A DNA stretch of 40,686 bases from Betaproteobacteria bacterium (GCA_947476215.1 CANJQI010000029.1:1-40686); one strand, 5' to 3'. Positions 8,275-18,257 are shown, counted from the stretch's first letter. Notes: generated by a model not told the origin, from the letters alone. Program-made: numbers and translations.

Positions 8275-8831
8275 TACAGAGTGATGTAGCGGACTTTGAT
8301 TACGTCAAGTTCTTCAATCCCTGCCGGCGTTCTGAGCTTCACGATGTCACCCTCGCCCGCCTTGTTAAGCGCGCGCGCCACCGGTGAAATCCAGCTGATG
8401 TGTCCACGCGGCGGATCGACTTCGTCCTGGCCCACGATACTGACGGTACGCTCCACGCCCTTGGAGTCGCAATAAGTGACGGTCGCGCCGAAGAATATCT
8501 GCGATACGCCGCTACGCGCCGGATCTATGACCTCGGCGACATCAAGCCGCTGATTCAGGAAGCGGATGCGATAGTCGATTTCGCGCAGGCGGCGCTTGCC
8601 ATAGATGTAGTCGGCGTTTTCCGATCGATCGCCGTTGGACGCAGCCCACGAGATGACTTTAACAAGTTCGGGGCGTTCCTTGTCGAGCAGGCGCTGCAGC
8701 TCACCCTTCAGGCGCGCGTAACCAGCGGGCGTTATATAGTTTTTCGCGCCCTGCGGCGGCGGCTGCGATTCGTCTTCGTCGTCGGCTTTCCTCGCGGCCT
8801 GCTCACGCTCGATGTCCGCCAGTTTACGCAT
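8274..8831 (-). CDS. greB: Transcription elongation factor GreB
   Basis: A 185-residue GreA/GreB-family factor that inserts its coiled-coil tip into the RNA polymerase secondary channel to stimulate cleavage of backtracked transcripts. The coiled-coil domain begins with NYITPAGYARLKGEL (31-45) and carries the acidic tip NGDRSENADY, with Asp68 and Glu71 as the metal-coordinating pair. IYGKRRLREIDYRIRFLNQRL is the GreB-type second helix. The C-terminal FKBP-like half contains VDPPRGHISWISPVARAL, which favours GreB over GreA. An N-terminal extension of about 30 charged residues, rich in Asp, Glu and Gln, precedes the core. It lies 32 bp after tldD, and its stop overlaps the next gene's ATG. Confidence 0.93.
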   Translation of the reverse strand: MRKLADIEREQAARKADDEDESQPPPQGAKNYITPAGYARLKGELQRLLDKERPELVKVISWAASNGDRSENADYIYGKRRLREIDYRIRFLNQRLDVAEVIDPARSGVSQIFFGATVTYCDSKGVERTVSIVGQDEVDPPRGHISWISPVARALNKAGEGDIVKLRTPAGIEELDVIKVRYITL

Positions 8832-8863
8832 GGGGCAGAAAACCAGTTTGCGTCATCGCCAGA

Positions 8864-10327
8864 TCAGGCTGTTCCGCCGACGGTCAGTCCATCGATGCGC
8901 AGCGTAGGCTGGCCCACGCCGACCGGCACGCTCTGGCCTTCCTTGCCGCAGGTGCCTATACCCGGATCAAGCGCCATGTCATTGCCTATCATCGCAACTC
9001 GCGTCAGCACATCGGGGCCGTTGCCTATCAAGGTTGCGCCTCTTACCGGATAAGTCACTTTCCCGTTTTCGATGACGTAAGCCTCCGACGCCGAAAATAC
9101 GAATTTCCCGCTGGTGATGTCGACCTGCCCACCGCCAAAGTTGACGGCGTAAAGACCGCTTTTCACGGACGCGATGATCTCCTGCGGATCCCTGTCGCCA
9201 TTGAGCATATAGGTATTGGTCATGCGCGGCATGGGTATATGCGCATACGATTCACGCCTGCCGTTGCCGGTCGCGGGCACGCCCATCAGGCGCGCGTTCA
9301 GGCTGTCCTGCATATAATTTATAAGCACGCCGTCTTCTATAAGCACATTGCGCTGGCTGGCGTTGCCTTCGTCATCGATATTGAGTGATCCGCGGCGCCG
9401 TGCAATCGTGCCATCGTCGACCACCGTGACGCCCGGTGCGGCAACGCGCTCACCGATGCGCCCGCTGAATGCCGAGCTTCCCTTGCGGTTGAAGTCTCCC
9501 TCCAGCCCGTGACCGATTGCTTCGTGCAGCAGTACACCGGGCCAGCCGGGCCCCAACACCACGGTCATGGTTCCGGCCGGGGCCGCGCGCGCCTCCAGAT
9601 TGACCAGCGCCTGCGAAACTGCCTTTTGAGCGTAGTCCTGCACTATGCTATCGGTAAAATACGAGTAATCAAAACGCCCGCCGCCGCCGCTGCTTCCTTG
9701 TTCGCGGCGCCCGTCCTGCTCGACGATGACCTGCAGCGACAAGCGCACGAGCGGACGAACATCGGCTGCCGTCACGCCGTCGCTGCGCGCGACCAGTATG
9801 ACTTCGTATTCCCCACCCAGCGAGGCAATGACCTGGGTTACGCGCGGATCGATTGCACGCGCCCTGCGCTCGATGTTTTCCAGCAACGCAACCTTGGCAG
9901 CGTCATTCAGACTGGCCAACGGGTCTTGCGGCGAGTAGAGACTGTGCCCGCCACCGCGTGTCGCGACACGCGTCTTACCCGCTGCGCCCTGACGCGCGAT
10001 CGCGCGGGTGGCCTCGGCCGCCGACGACAATGCCCCCAGACTGATGTCGTCGGAATAGGCGAATGCGGTCTTCTCCCCCGTCACCGCCCGCACACCCACG
10101 CCCTGGTCGATGTTAAAGCTGCCGGATTTGACGATGCCTTCTTCGAGGCTCCAGCCTTCACTGCGGCTGTACTGAAAATACAGATCGGCGTAATCTACTT
10201 TGTGTTCGAAGATCTGGCCGAATACCTGCTGCAACACCTGATCGTCCAACGAATAGGGCGCGAGCAGAATCTCGTGCGCGGTTGCAAAAGCCGCTTCCGG
10301 CTTGATATCTACAGTTTCAGATTGCAC
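8864..10327 (-). CDS. tldD: Metalloprotease TldD
   Basis: A 487-residue TldD. With TldE/PmbA it forms a zinc protease that degrades unfolded peptides, matures some RiPP precursors and processes antitoxins. The zinc motif [11 protein letters not shown] has His268, Glu269 and His273. The third-ligand segment GTCGKEGQ near the C-terminus includes Cys460, as expected for TldD. The start is GTG at 10327, chosen for the strong AAGGA six bases upstream and the usual length. No TldE gene lies in this window, so its partner is encoded elsewhere. It follows yhdP, the exported protein gene and the nitrilase gene; tldD is also next to yhdP in E. coli. An 89 bp gap with a hairpin separates it from the nitrilase gene. 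Confidence 0.95.
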   Translation of the reverse strand: MQSETVDIKPEAAFATAHEILLAPYSLDDQVLQQVFGQIFEHKVDYADLYFQYSRSEGWSLEEGIVKSGSFNIDQGVGVRAVTGEKTAFAYSDDISLGALSSAAEATRAIARQGAAGKTRVATRGGGHSLYSPQDPLASLNDAAKVALLENIERRARAIDPRVTQVIASLGGEYEVILVARSDGVTAADVRPLVRLSLQVIVEQDGRREQGSSGGGGRFDYSYFTDSIVQDYAQKAVSQALVNLEARAAPAGTMTVVLGPGWPGVLLHEAIGHGLEGDFNRKGSSAFSGRIGERVAAPGVTVVDDGTIARRRGSLNIDDEGNASQRNVLIEDGVLINYMQDSLNARLMGVPATGNGRRESYAHIPMPRMTNTYMLNGDRDPQEIIASVKSGLYAVNFGGGQVDITSGKFVFSASEAYVIENGKVTYPVRGATLIGNGPDVLTRVAMIGNDMALDPGIGTCGKEGQSVPVGVGQPTLRIDGLTVGGTA

Positions 10328-10396
10328 AAATTTTCCTTGGCTCAGATTTGGTTTATTGGGGCTGCGTCCGGGTTCTCAACCGGGATCGCTCTATTT

Positions 10397-10421
10397 TTTA
10401 GCCGAAAACCATTCGGCTAAA
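10397..10421 (-). repeat. Perfect 10-bp inverted repeat overlapping the nitrilase stop codon
   Basis: TTTAGCCGAA (10397-10406) and TTCGGCTAAA (10412-10421) are perfect inverted repeats around a five-base loop. The minus-strand transcript would form this hairpin across the end of the nitrilase gene, just before tldD. In that direction the stem is followed by A residues rather than a U tract, so it is not a standard intrinsic terminator. It may act as a processing, RNA-stability or attenuating element between the two genes. Confidence 0.5.
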
Positions 10422-11301
10422 TATGGTGCAGGGTCCGGTGCGACAGCGCTGGCAGTCCCTTGCGCAGCCGCCCCAGGTATTCGGGATTAATGCCGGCAAC
10501 CACCACGCCCGAGCCGCGCGGCAACCGGTCGAGTACCACGCCCCATGGATCCACTATCATGCTGTCGCCATGGGTTTCACGCCCGTTTAGATGGTATCCA
10601 CCCTGGGCCGGCGCCAGCACGTACGCGAGGTTTTCGATCGCGCGCGCTCGTATCAGCGTCTCCCAGTGCGCTTTGCCGGTTGTTTCCGTAAACGCGGAAG
10701 GCACCAGTATGATGTCGACATCTTTCATGGCCCGATAAAGTTCGGGAAAACGCAGGTCGTAGCAAATCGACAGTCCGATGCGTCCAAACGGCGAGTCTAT
10801 GACTTTCACTTCTTTTCCGGGCACTATGGTCCGTTCCTCGGAATACTGCTCCTTGCCCATCGCGAATCCAAACAGGTGGATCTTGTCATAGGACGCCGCA
10901 AGCTTGCCTTTGTCGTCGTAGACCAGCGTGGTATTGCGCACTTTATCGGGGTTATCGCTCGCCATGGGCACTGAACCGCCGACCAGCCATATCTTGTGTT
11001 TCTTCGCAGTCTGGGACAAAAATTGCTGTATCGGACCCGTGCCGGGTTCTTCGCGCACCTTGACCTTGTCATGATCCTTCATGCCCATGATCGCGAAATA
11101 CTCGGGCAAGGCGACGAGTTTCGCGCCCTGCGCAACCGCCATGGCTATCAATCGCCGGGCCTCATTCAGATTCGCCTCGACGTAAGGGCCCGATGCCATC
11201 TGCACGCCGGCAATACGCGCGAGGCCGGGCACCGCGTTTGCGGAGTCCTGCCGAACCGCCGGCCTTGCTCGTCCGAATGAGGAAACAGGTCTGGGACTCA
11301 T
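10417..11301 (-). CDS. Carbon-nitrogen hydrolase (nitrilase superfamily, Nit1-like)
   Basis: A 294-residue nitrilase-superfamily amidase with the full catalytic triad: Glu67 in LPEYF, Lys140 in YDKIHLF, and Cys180 in SICYDLRFPELYR. The pattern and the HGDSMIVDPWG segment fit the Nit1/NitB-like branch, which includes deaminated-glutathione amidases and omega-amidases; the exact substrate is not determined. The ATG at 11301 was chosen because it overlaps the upstream gene's TGA as ATGA; a longer in-frame start would run well into that gene. About 28 poorly conserved residues precede the first strand (RIAGVQMASG). The yhdP-linked position is common in proteobacteria. Probable cytoplasmic enzyme. 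Confidence 0.9.
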   Translation of the reverse strand: MSPRPVSSFGRARPAVRQDSANAVPGLARIAGVQMASGPYVEANLNEARRLIAMAVAQGAKLVALPEYFAIMGMKDHDKVKVREEPGTGPIQQFLSQTAKKHKIWLVGGSVPMASDNPDKVRNTTLVYDDKGKLAASYDKIHLFGFAMGKEQYSEERTIVPGKEVKVIDSPFGRIGLSICYDLRFPELYRAMKDVDIILVPSAFTETTGKAHWETLIRARAIENLAYVLAPAQGGYHLNGRETHGDSMIVDPWGVVLDRLPRGSGVVVAGINPEYLGRLRKGLPALSHRTLHHI

Positions 11302-11627
11302 GGCAGGATTCCTATTTTCATCGGTTCGGACGGTTTCGTGTGATTGAGCAGGCGGATGCGGGCACCATCGACTGCCAAAGCCATTAACCAATTCTTAAGC
11401 TCTTCAGCCTGCATCAGGGGCGTCTGACCGTAGTCGTGATAAATAACAATTTGCATACCGGGACGTGCCAGATACAGCGCAACTGCCTGACGTACCGCGG
11501 GTTGGCTCAGCACCGCATCCGCGCTGCGCGGCCTGTCCCACAGGTCCGGCGCGATCTCGAACAGGTCGGCGGCATGTATGGAACCGCTGCATATACCACA
11601 CAACACTAACACAATTAAACGACTCAT
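11298..11627 (-). CDS. Small exported protein of unknown function between yhdP and the nitrilase gene
   Basis: A 109-residue protein starting at ATG 11627, which overlaps the yhdP stop as ATGA; its own TGA overlaps the nitrilase ATG in the same way. Residues 1-19 form a signal peptide (LIVLVLCGICSGSIHA, then A-D), so the mature protein should be periplasmic and about 90 residues long. The body has an alternating pattern, with PAVRQAVALYLA, PGMQIVIYHD and QAEELKNWLMALAVDGARIRLL. This loosely recalls the beta-alpha-beta layout of OmpA-like peptidoglycan-binding domains. That similarity is my inference and the conserved OmpA-like Asp and Arg are not clear. I do not recognise a named family. The tight coupling suggests a role with YhdP at the cell envelope. 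Confidence 0.75.
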   Translation of the reverse strand: MSRLIVLVLCGICSGSIHAADLFEIAPDLWDRPRSADAVLSQPAVRQAVALYLARPGMQIVIYHDYGQTPLMQAEELKNWLMALAVDGARIRLLNHTKPSEPMKIGILP

Positions 11628-14600
11628 TTCGCCTTCTCCGCCGCCTGTTCCTGACCGGAACTGACTTTTGCAACTTGCGGATCCGTCCACGGACCGGTAA
11701 CGCTGTACTCGTACGCAGCCATCTGATCGAGCGGATTCTTGAGTATCTTCTGCACCAGAAAACTCGCGATGCCCGCCACCGGACCGCTGATGAGTGCGCC
11801 GGCCACGGACAATCCATCGCTGACACTTGGAAACACTTTGACCCGAAGTTTCTGCGTCTCGGCATGAAGGTCGACGTCGCCGCTCATGAGTATACGCACC
11901 GCCGGACCCTGAATTCGAAAGTTCTCGGTATTGGCAACGCCGCGATTGACCTTGACCGAACCCAGAATCTCGTTGAACGCCAGTCCGTCGCTGAAGATAT
12001 CGCGGAAATCGAGCGTCAACCGCCGCGGCAAAGACTGCAGACTGAGAATTCCGAGCAGCTTGCCTACACCGGGATCGAGTTTGACAAACTGGCCCTTGGC
12101 GGCTTCCACGACAAAGTTTCCACCCAAGGTCGCGTAGTCGAGGTCGGCGGGATTGCCGGCCCAGGACAGCGGCCCCTCCAGTTTCGCCGTACCGCGTCGC
12201 ACACCCTCCGGATAACCAAGTCGAATCAAAAACTTACCGATATCATTGACTTCCAGTTTAACGTTGACCATGGTGCGCGGCTGGCTAAGCCAGCCTTGCC
12301 ACAAACCCTCAATATTGAGCGTTGCGTCGGGATTGACCACCCGCAGCCGTTCCAGCTTCCAGTCGCGACCGTCCTGCACGGCGGAAAGCTCCAGCTTACC
12401 CAGGTTTTTATCATTGACCTGAAATTGATCGGCCACGATGTCCAGGGCGGGATATTCAAACGGCGACTCCTTGTCCTGAACGGATGACGCCAGGCGGGAT
12501 GGAGTAGCCGCCGGTATGACCAGATTCTTCATGTGCGCCGTCACTTTGCCCTTGCCCTGCGGACGCCACTGAAGTTCTCCAACCAATTCACGGCCGACCA
12601 GGACTATTGGCCAGTTGCCGCCCTGCGCGCTGCCGGAAATCGCAAGTTCATTGAATCGCCGGCCGAATATGTCCAGAGTTCCAAACTTTACGTCCACGCC
12701 TGCCAGCGCAATACTGTTGCCGTCGGCTGTCACGTTCTTCAACAGCGCCAGCCAGCGATCGAGATCCAGACTCCGGAGGCCGCCGGTCAGCCACACACCG
12801 TTGCGTTCGGGTACCGCGGCGTTCCCGCCCAAGCTGACGTTGCCGCGCTCTATGGTGTATTGGGCGCCGTCTTTACGCCGCAACAACTGACCGCTAATAA
12901 TGTTGCCGATCGAGAACGTAAGCCGCTCCGACTGACCGCTCACAAATTGTCGTTCCAGACGCAGCGGCATGATATCCGGCGCGGCTTTACTGAAGGGCGC
13001 CGGGAGTTCCGAGGACACGCCCTGCAGGGTGGACTCAAGGATTATGTCCGCGTAGCGCTTGCGAAATGAAATCGCCGCTTTCCAGTCGGTCGCGCCCTGG
13101 AGCGTCTGAAAGAACGGTGCGGTTTGGCTCTTGCGGACGTTGTCCATGTTCGCGCGGCCGGCCATGTTGACGCGCGTGATACCGTCGCTCTGCGTCGCGG
13201 CGTTCAATGTCGCGGCGCCACCGAGTATCATCATGTTTGCAAACGGCACACGGATACTCGCCTCCGTGAATTCCATCCTGCCATTAACCTGTTCCAGCGC
13301 AAACGGGATATCGTTATCCTGAAGCTGGTTATTGTTAAGCGTATATGTCCCGGCAACTTTGATGTCTTTCGAATTGGCAAGCGGGATTGTAAGTTTGAGC
13401 GCGAGCTGCCCGCTCCCTTGAGCCTGCAGCCCGTCCGTAAAATTATCGATGGATTCCTTTACCGGACTTTGTTCGATAAATTTCAGAAACTCCGAGGTGG
13501 CGCCCTGCGCGTCGCCACTCACCGTCAATAAGTGATTGGGGGTTTCTAGATCCGGAATTTCCGCGCGCACCTGCGATAGTTTTGCACCGAGTATCGTGGC
13601 GGACCGCGCCACGACCTCCATGCGTCTGCCGTGAAAATTCAGATCGGCACTAATATTCTCGATTTTGGGCCAACTCGGCACATAGTCCAGCGTGCCCCCG
13701 TTAACGCGGGCGGTAACCTGGAAGATGCCGCCGCTCTTGCCCTCGGAAAAAGGAAAGTCGTCGAGATTACCCTTGAGGCGCAACTTGACGTCGTTTGAAA
13801 TGCCGCCCTGCAGCGCGCTGACCAGCCACTGCCTCGCGCGTTTGCCTATCTGTAACGGCAAGTACCGTCCGACGCTGCGCGCCTCGGCACGCGTGGCACT
13901 GCTGGACAAATCGATCATTCCTCGTCCTCCGGGCACCGTCTGGTAAGTACCAGACACGCTACCGGACAAGTCCGGATTGGAAAACGTGGTACTGCCAAGC
14001 TTGAATTCGTAGGTGTCCCCGGCACGCTGCCATCGCAATTGGGAATTAAGAACGTCAAGTTTCAGCTTTTCCTGAAACACCAAGGGCAGTTCGATCTCGG
14101 CGTTTTGTGTATTCAGCGCAAGCGTTCCGCCGCGTTCAGTGGCTTCGACTTCACCGCTGGCGCCCGAAAACCCCGGGAAGTGGCCTGTCGCGTTGATCCC
14201 CAGATTGGCAAAACGGCCCTTCAGGCTGTATTGCGCGGGCGTGGGCCACGAGCCCTTCCATTTGACCGACAAGTCATGCACGCTGCCGCGTGGCGCATAA
14301 GTCTCAAGTCCTTTGCGCAGGTCGGCATCGATAGGCAAACGATCGGAAATCGCGCGCAACGGCTCAAGATCAAGCGCGCTTGCGGCGAATTCTCCGTGCC
14401 CTGGGTTGCGCCCGGATTCATTGAAGACACGAAGCTGAAAATCCACAGGCTGCAGGGCCAGCCCGCCCGGCATCGTCATGCCCAGCTTGGACATGTTGAC
14501 TTCGTAGCCTTCCTTCAGCTGCTTCCATGCGACGCGGCCGCTCAGCGCCGCCAGATCCAGCGCCGGCAGCGATTTGTCTACCTGCGTATTGACCTGCGAC

Positions 14601-15457
14601 AGGCGCACGTCGGCTATGATCTCGGCAGGTTCGCCGCGCCTGAGGGTAAGCCACGCACGCAATCCGCCCGTGCCGTGAGGAAACGCAACCGGGAACGGCA
14701 CCCAGCTATGCCACGCGGCGATGTCGGTGTGATCGAGTTGCGCGAACAATTGGCCGTTCCACTGCACCAGATCCTTGACAGTTCTTCCCTCAAGAACGCC
14801 ACGCAGGTCCAGCGGGGTTGCGAGCTGCTCGGGTGGAACGGCGCGCAACCCAAACCTGTGATGTTTGCCGCTGTTATCGAGGCGAAAATCAACACTGTTC
14901 AATACCAGCTCCGGCGCTTCCCGCATCGCGTCCTGCCAGGTAATGGCAGCATTGCGTATAACTATAGTGTCCTGGCGCAACAACCAGTCCGACAACCCGC
15001 CGCCTTCGGTCTCGGACGACAACTCAATGCCTGCAATCGAGATGACACCCTGCGCGTCGCGCCTGATACTCAGCGCAGGACCATCGATTTCAATCGAGTC
15101 GAATTGCGGATCCCAGAGAACCAACGACCACCAGGACAGGGTGCTGTCGATACGGTCCAGCTTAAGCGCCGGCTGGCCGATCTTGTCAAACAAAACCAAG
15201 TTGCCCAGTGTCATCTGCAGATTGAGGCCGCTCCAGCGCCCTTCAAGCTTACCGATCGTAATGTGGTGCTTGGTCGCCGCGCTCAACTCGCGCGCGATGG
15301 CTTCGCGATAACTACCGATGTTGGGCAGCAACCAGAATCGAACGCCACCGACTATCAACGTGAAAATCAAAATGCATATGAGCGCCGCCCAGGTTACCGT
15401 GCGGTAAACCCAGGGCGTGCTTAGCACGAGCCATTTGAAGACGGATATCACCCGCAC
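11624..15457 (-). CDS. yhdP: YhdP family AsmA-like envelope protein
   Basis: A 1277-residue YhdP protein (TIGR02099-type), one of the large AsmA-like proteins that bridge the periplasm and, in E. coli, help move phospholipid to the outer membrane. One N-terminal membrane anchor spans roughly residues 19-45 (WVYRTVTWAALICILIF). The remainder is a long beta-rich periplasmic domain with the repetitive amphipathic strands typical of the family, ending in a hydrophobic VAGALISGPVAGIASFLVQ near the C-terminus. The size matches E. coli YhdP (about 1266). The start is probably GTG at 15457, with another GTG two codons on; no strong ribosome binding site is visible. It is divergent from glnE, 67 bp apart, and leads the coupled yhdP-exported protein-nitrilase set. 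Confidence 0.93.
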   Translation of the reverse strand: MRVISVFKWLVLSTPWVYRTVTWAALICILIFTLIVGGVRFWLLPNIGSYREAIARELSAATKHHITIGKLEGRWSGLNLQMTLGNLVLFDKIGQPALKLDRIDSTLSWWSLVLWDPQFDSIEIDGPALSIRRDAQGVISIAGIELSSETEGGGLSDWLLRQDTIVIRNAAITWQDAMREAPELVLNSVDFRLDNSGKHHRFGLRAVPPEQLATPLDLRGVLEGRTVKDLVQWNGQLFAQLDHTDIAAWHSWVPFPVAFPHGTGGLRAWLTLRRGEPAEIIADVRLSQVNTQVDKSLPALDLAALSGRVAWKQLKEGYEVNMSKLGMTMPGGLALQPVDFQLRVFNESGRNPGHGEFAASALDLEPLRAISDRLPIDADLRKGLETYAPRGSVHDLSVKWKGSWPTPAQYSLKGRFANLGINATGHFPGFSGASGEVEATERGGTLALNTQNAEIELPLVFQEKLKLDVLNSQLRWQRAGDTYEFKLGSTTFSNPDLSGSVSGTYQTVPGGRGMIDLSSSATRAEARSVGRYLPLQIGKRARQWLVSALQGGISNDVKLRLKGNLDDFPFSEGKSGGIFQVTARVNGGTLDYVPSWPKIENISADLNFHGRRMEVVARSATILGAKLSQVRAEIPDLETPNHLLTVSGDAQGATSEFLKFIEQSPVKESIDNFTDGLQAQGSGQLALKLTIPLANSKDIKVAGTYTLNNNQLQDNDIPFALEQVNGRMEFTEASIRVPFANMMILGGAATLNAATQSDGITRVNMAGRANMDNVRKSQTAPFFQTLQGATDWKAAISFRKRYADIILESTLQGVSSELPAPFSKAAPDIMPLRLERQFVSGQSERLTFSIGNIISGQLLRRKDGAQYTIERGNVSLGGNAAVPERNGVWLTGGLRSLDLDRWLALLKNVTADGNSIALAGVDVKFGTLDIFGRRFNELAISGSAQGGNWPIVLVGRELVGELQWRPQGKGKVTAHMKNLVIPAATPSRLASSVQDKESPFEYPALDIVADQFQVNDKNLGKLELSAVQDGRDWKLERLRVVNPDATLNIEGLWQGWLSQPRTMVNVKLEVNDIGKFLIRLGYPEGVRRGTAKLEGPLSWAGNPADLDYATLGGNFVVEAAKGQFVKLDPGVGKLLGILSLQSLPRRLTLDFRDIFSDGLAFNEILGSVKVNRGVANTENFRIQGPAVRILMSGDVDLHAETQKLRVKVFPSVSDGLSVAGALISGPVAGIASFLVQKILKNPLDQMAAYEYSVTGPWTDPQVAKVSSGQEQAAEKAK

Positions 15458-15524
15458 GTCAAGCGTTAAAAGCCATAGAATACAAGCATCTAAGTGAATT
15501 CCAGCCTAATTGTAACCCAACGCC

Positions 15525-18257
15525 ATGTCCGCACCTACCGCACGCCCCCCCGCAACAGCCGACAACATCGTGCGCAAAGCACTTGGGTTGTCGCGTTTTG
15601 CGCACAGGCTGCTTACCGCCGAACCCGACCTGCTGCCCGCGAACAGCGTGTTTGTTCCATTCAGTGCGGACGAAATGCGTTCCCGGCTTGCGAGTGCAGG
15701 GACAATGGACGAAACAGAATTAATGCGTGCGCTGCGGGACCTGCGCAAACGCGTCATGTTGCGCATGATAGTGCGTGATTTGGGGGGGCTGGCATCGCTG
15801 GACGAAATCATGACCACGGCGTCCACGCTCGCCGACATTGCGATCTCTGAGGCGGTGAGAATCCTGGAACAAAGTCAGGCACGGGAAATCGGCGTACCCA
15901 TCGGCAGTGAAACCGGAACTCCGCAAAAACTGCATGTGGTCGGCATGGGCAAGCTGGGCGGCGGCGAACTTAACGTATCATCGGACATAGACTTGATATT
16001 CGTCTATCCCGAAGACGGCGAGACACGCGGCGCGCGGTCCATGAGCAACCACGAATACTTTATACGCATGGGGCAACGGCTGATCGCGATGTTGCATGAA
16101 TTGACCGCCGACGGCTATGTCTTCCGGGTGGATATGCGTCTACGTCCCTTTGGCGGCGAAGGGCCGCTCGCCTGCAGCTTCAGCATGCTCGAAAACTATT
16201 TCATTACGCACGGCAGGGCGTGGGAACGCTATGCGTGGATCAAAGCACGTGTGATTTGCGGCGATCGCGAAGCGGAGATCACCGACCTGGTTCGACCGTT
16301 CGTATACCGCCGGCATCTCGATTACAGCGCGTTCGATTCGCTGCGCGAGTTGCATCAGGAAATAAGGCGCGAGGTCGAGCGACGCGACATATTGGACAAC
16401 ATCAAGCTCGGTCCGGGCGGAATCCGCGAAGTGGAGTTTATCGCTCAATTGTTCCAGCTTATCCACGGCGGACGCGATGCAGCGTTGCGCGCCGCGCCGA
16501 CCATGACCGTACTGCCGCTGCTGGCGGTACGGAATTTCCTGCCACCGGCCACGGTCCGGAAAATTACCGACGCCTACGTATATCTGCGTAATCTGGAACA
16601 CCGCCTGCAATATCTGGACGACAGGCAAACCCAGACCATGCCGACAAACGACGAAGATTGCGCGCTGATTGCGGCAGCGATGGGCAACCCTGACATGGCG
16701 GCGCTGCGCGCGCAACTCGATCACCACCGCGATAACGTTACGCGGCAGTTTGTAGACCTGTTCGCGGAGACAAACACCGATCCGCATCGGCTGTCGGACG
16801 TGTGGCGCGATGGCGACACGGAACAACAGTGCCGGCTGCTGGCCGATACGGGTTACCGTGAGCCGTCGCGCACGCTGGCGCGTATCACGGCGTTTCGTAC
16901 CGGCAGCCGTATACAACAAATGCCGGAAACCAGCCGGTTGCGCATGGAAAAACTGGTGCCACTGGTCGTGGAAACCGCGGCGCGCCTGCCTTATCCGGAC
17001 GACACGCTGGCGCGCATGATTTCACTGCTGGAAAGCATCAGCCGTCGCGAAGCGTATCTTGCGCTGTTGCTGCAATATCCGCAAACCATAGAACGTGCCG
17101 CGCGCCTGGCAAGCGCCAGCCCGTGGGCAGCCAACTATCTTGCGCGCAATCCTATACTGCTCGATGAACTGCATGACACAGCGGCGTTATACAAAGCACC
17201 CGAATGGAAGCACCTCGCGACTATTTTGCGCCGCCAGATCGACGACGTGGCCGGCGACACCGAACGCGAGATGGACGTCATGCGACATTTCAAGCACAGT
17301 CAGACGATGCGCCTGATTGCGCAGGATTTGTCGGGACAGCTGGCGCTCGAATCGCTGTCCGACTACCTGAGTGAACTCGCCGACCGGATACTGTCGGAAG
17401 TGCTGCGCATCGTGTGGCGGGGACTGCGCAATCTTCACCGCGACCAGCCGCGGTTCGCGGTCATCGGCTACGGCAAACTCGGCGGCAAGGAACTCGGCTA
17501 CGCATCCGACCTGGACCTGATATTCCTGTATCAAGATGAAAAACCCGAGGCCGCCGAAAATTACGCTCGTCTGGCGCAACGCCTTAACAACTGGATGACC
17601 ACGCTGACCGCGGCTGGTGCGCTGTACGAAACTGATTTGCGACTGCGTCCGGACGGCATCAGCGGACTGCTGGTCAGTTCCCTCGACGGATACACGGAAT
17701 ACCAACACCATAAAGCATGGGTGTGGGAACACCAGGCTCTGACCCGAGCGCGATTTGTCGCGGGCGACGACAAAATCGGTCATCAGTTTGAGTCCATCAG
17801 GATAGAAGTGCTGCGACAACGGCGCGATCTGGCGCAACTGCGCGCGGAAGTCGTGGCCATGCGTGACAAAATGCTGTCCGCGCACCCTAATGACAGCACC
17901 TTGTTCGACATCAAGCATGATAGAGGCGGTCTCATAGACGTCGAATTTATCGTGCAATATCTGGTACTTGGGTATTCAAGCCAGTTTCCGGAGCTGACGC
18001 GCAACGCCGGCAATCTGGCTTTACTCAAGGTGGCGTCACGTCTGGGGTTGATTACGGAAATGGAAGCGCAGGCCGCACACGATGCGTACCGCCGCCTGCG
18101 CGAAATGCAACATGCATTGCGATTGCAGGGTCAAAAGTATGCACGCATCGATCCAGAAATACTGGCACAGGAAATTGCCGCGGTAAAGCGGCTCTGGTCA
18201 TCCGTACTAAGCGCGGAAGATCAAGATACCGGTCAGGCATTAACGACACTCCCTTAA
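15525..18257 (+). CDS. glnE: Bifunctional glutamine synthetase adenylyltransferase/adenylyl-removing enzyme
   Basis: A 910-residue GlnE, which adds AMP to and removes it from glutamine synthetase in response to PII and glutamine. Two nucleotidyltransferase domains are visible, with the N-terminal adenylyl-removing site GMGKLGGGELN...SSDIDLIF at about 140-159 (Asp154, Asp156) and the C-terminal adenylyltransferase site GYGKLGGKELGYASDLDLIF at about 648-667 (Asp662, Asp664). Each is followed by the DLRLRP or DMRLRP segment and a helical GlnD-UR/GlnE regulatory region (GPGGIREVEFIAQL; DRGGLIDVEFIVQ). It is slightly shorter than E. coli GlnE (946). ATG at 15525. ilvE follows after 41 bp. Confidence 0.96.
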   Translation: MSAPTARPPATADNIVRKALGLSRFAHRLLTAEPDLLPANSVFVPFSADEMRSRLASAGTMDETELMRALRDLRKRVMLRMIVRDLGGLASLDEIMTTASTLADIAISEAVRILEQSQAREIGVPIGSETGTPQKLHVVGMGKLGGGELNVSSDIDLIFVYPEDGETRGARSMSNHEYFIRMGQRLIAMLHELTADGYVFRVDMRLRPFGGEGPLACSFSMLENYFITHGRAWERYAWIKARVICGDREAEITDLVRPFVYRRHLDYSAFDSLRELHQEIRREVERRDILDNIKLGPGGIREVEFIAQLFQLIHGGRDAALRAAPTMTVLPLLAVRNFLPPATVRKITDAYVYLRNLEHRLQYLDDRQTQTMPTNDEDCALIAAAMGNPDMAALRAQLDHHRDNVTRQFVDLFAETNTDPHRLSDVWRDGDTEQQCRLLADTGYREPSRTLARITAFRTGSRIQQMPETSRLRMEKLVPLVVETAARLPYPDDTLARMISLLESISRREAYLALLLQYPQTIERAARLASASPWAANYLARNPILLDELHDTAALYKAPEWKHLATILRRQIDDVAGDTEREMDVMRHFKHSQTMRLIAQDLSGQLALESLSDYLSELADRILSEVLRIVWRGLRNLHRDQPRFAVIGYGKLGGKELGYASDLDLIFLYQDEKPEAAENYARLAQRLNNWMTTLTAAGALYETDLRLRPDGISGLLVSSLDGYTEYQHHKAWVWEHQALTRARFVAGDDKIGHQFESIRIEVLRQRRDLAQLRAEVVAMRDKMLSAHPNDSTLFDIKHDRGGLIDVEFIVQYLVLGYSSQFPELTRNAGNLALLKVASRLGLITEMEAQAAHDAYRRLREMQHALRLQGQKYARIDPEILAQEIAAVKRLWSSVLSAEDQDTGQALTTLP

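Noticed and set aside
14039-15424. Long open frame opposite yhdP
   Set aside because: It is an antisense shadow of a GC-rich gene. The minus-strand frame encodes a full YhdP while this frame has an Arg/Gln-rich sequence without any motif.
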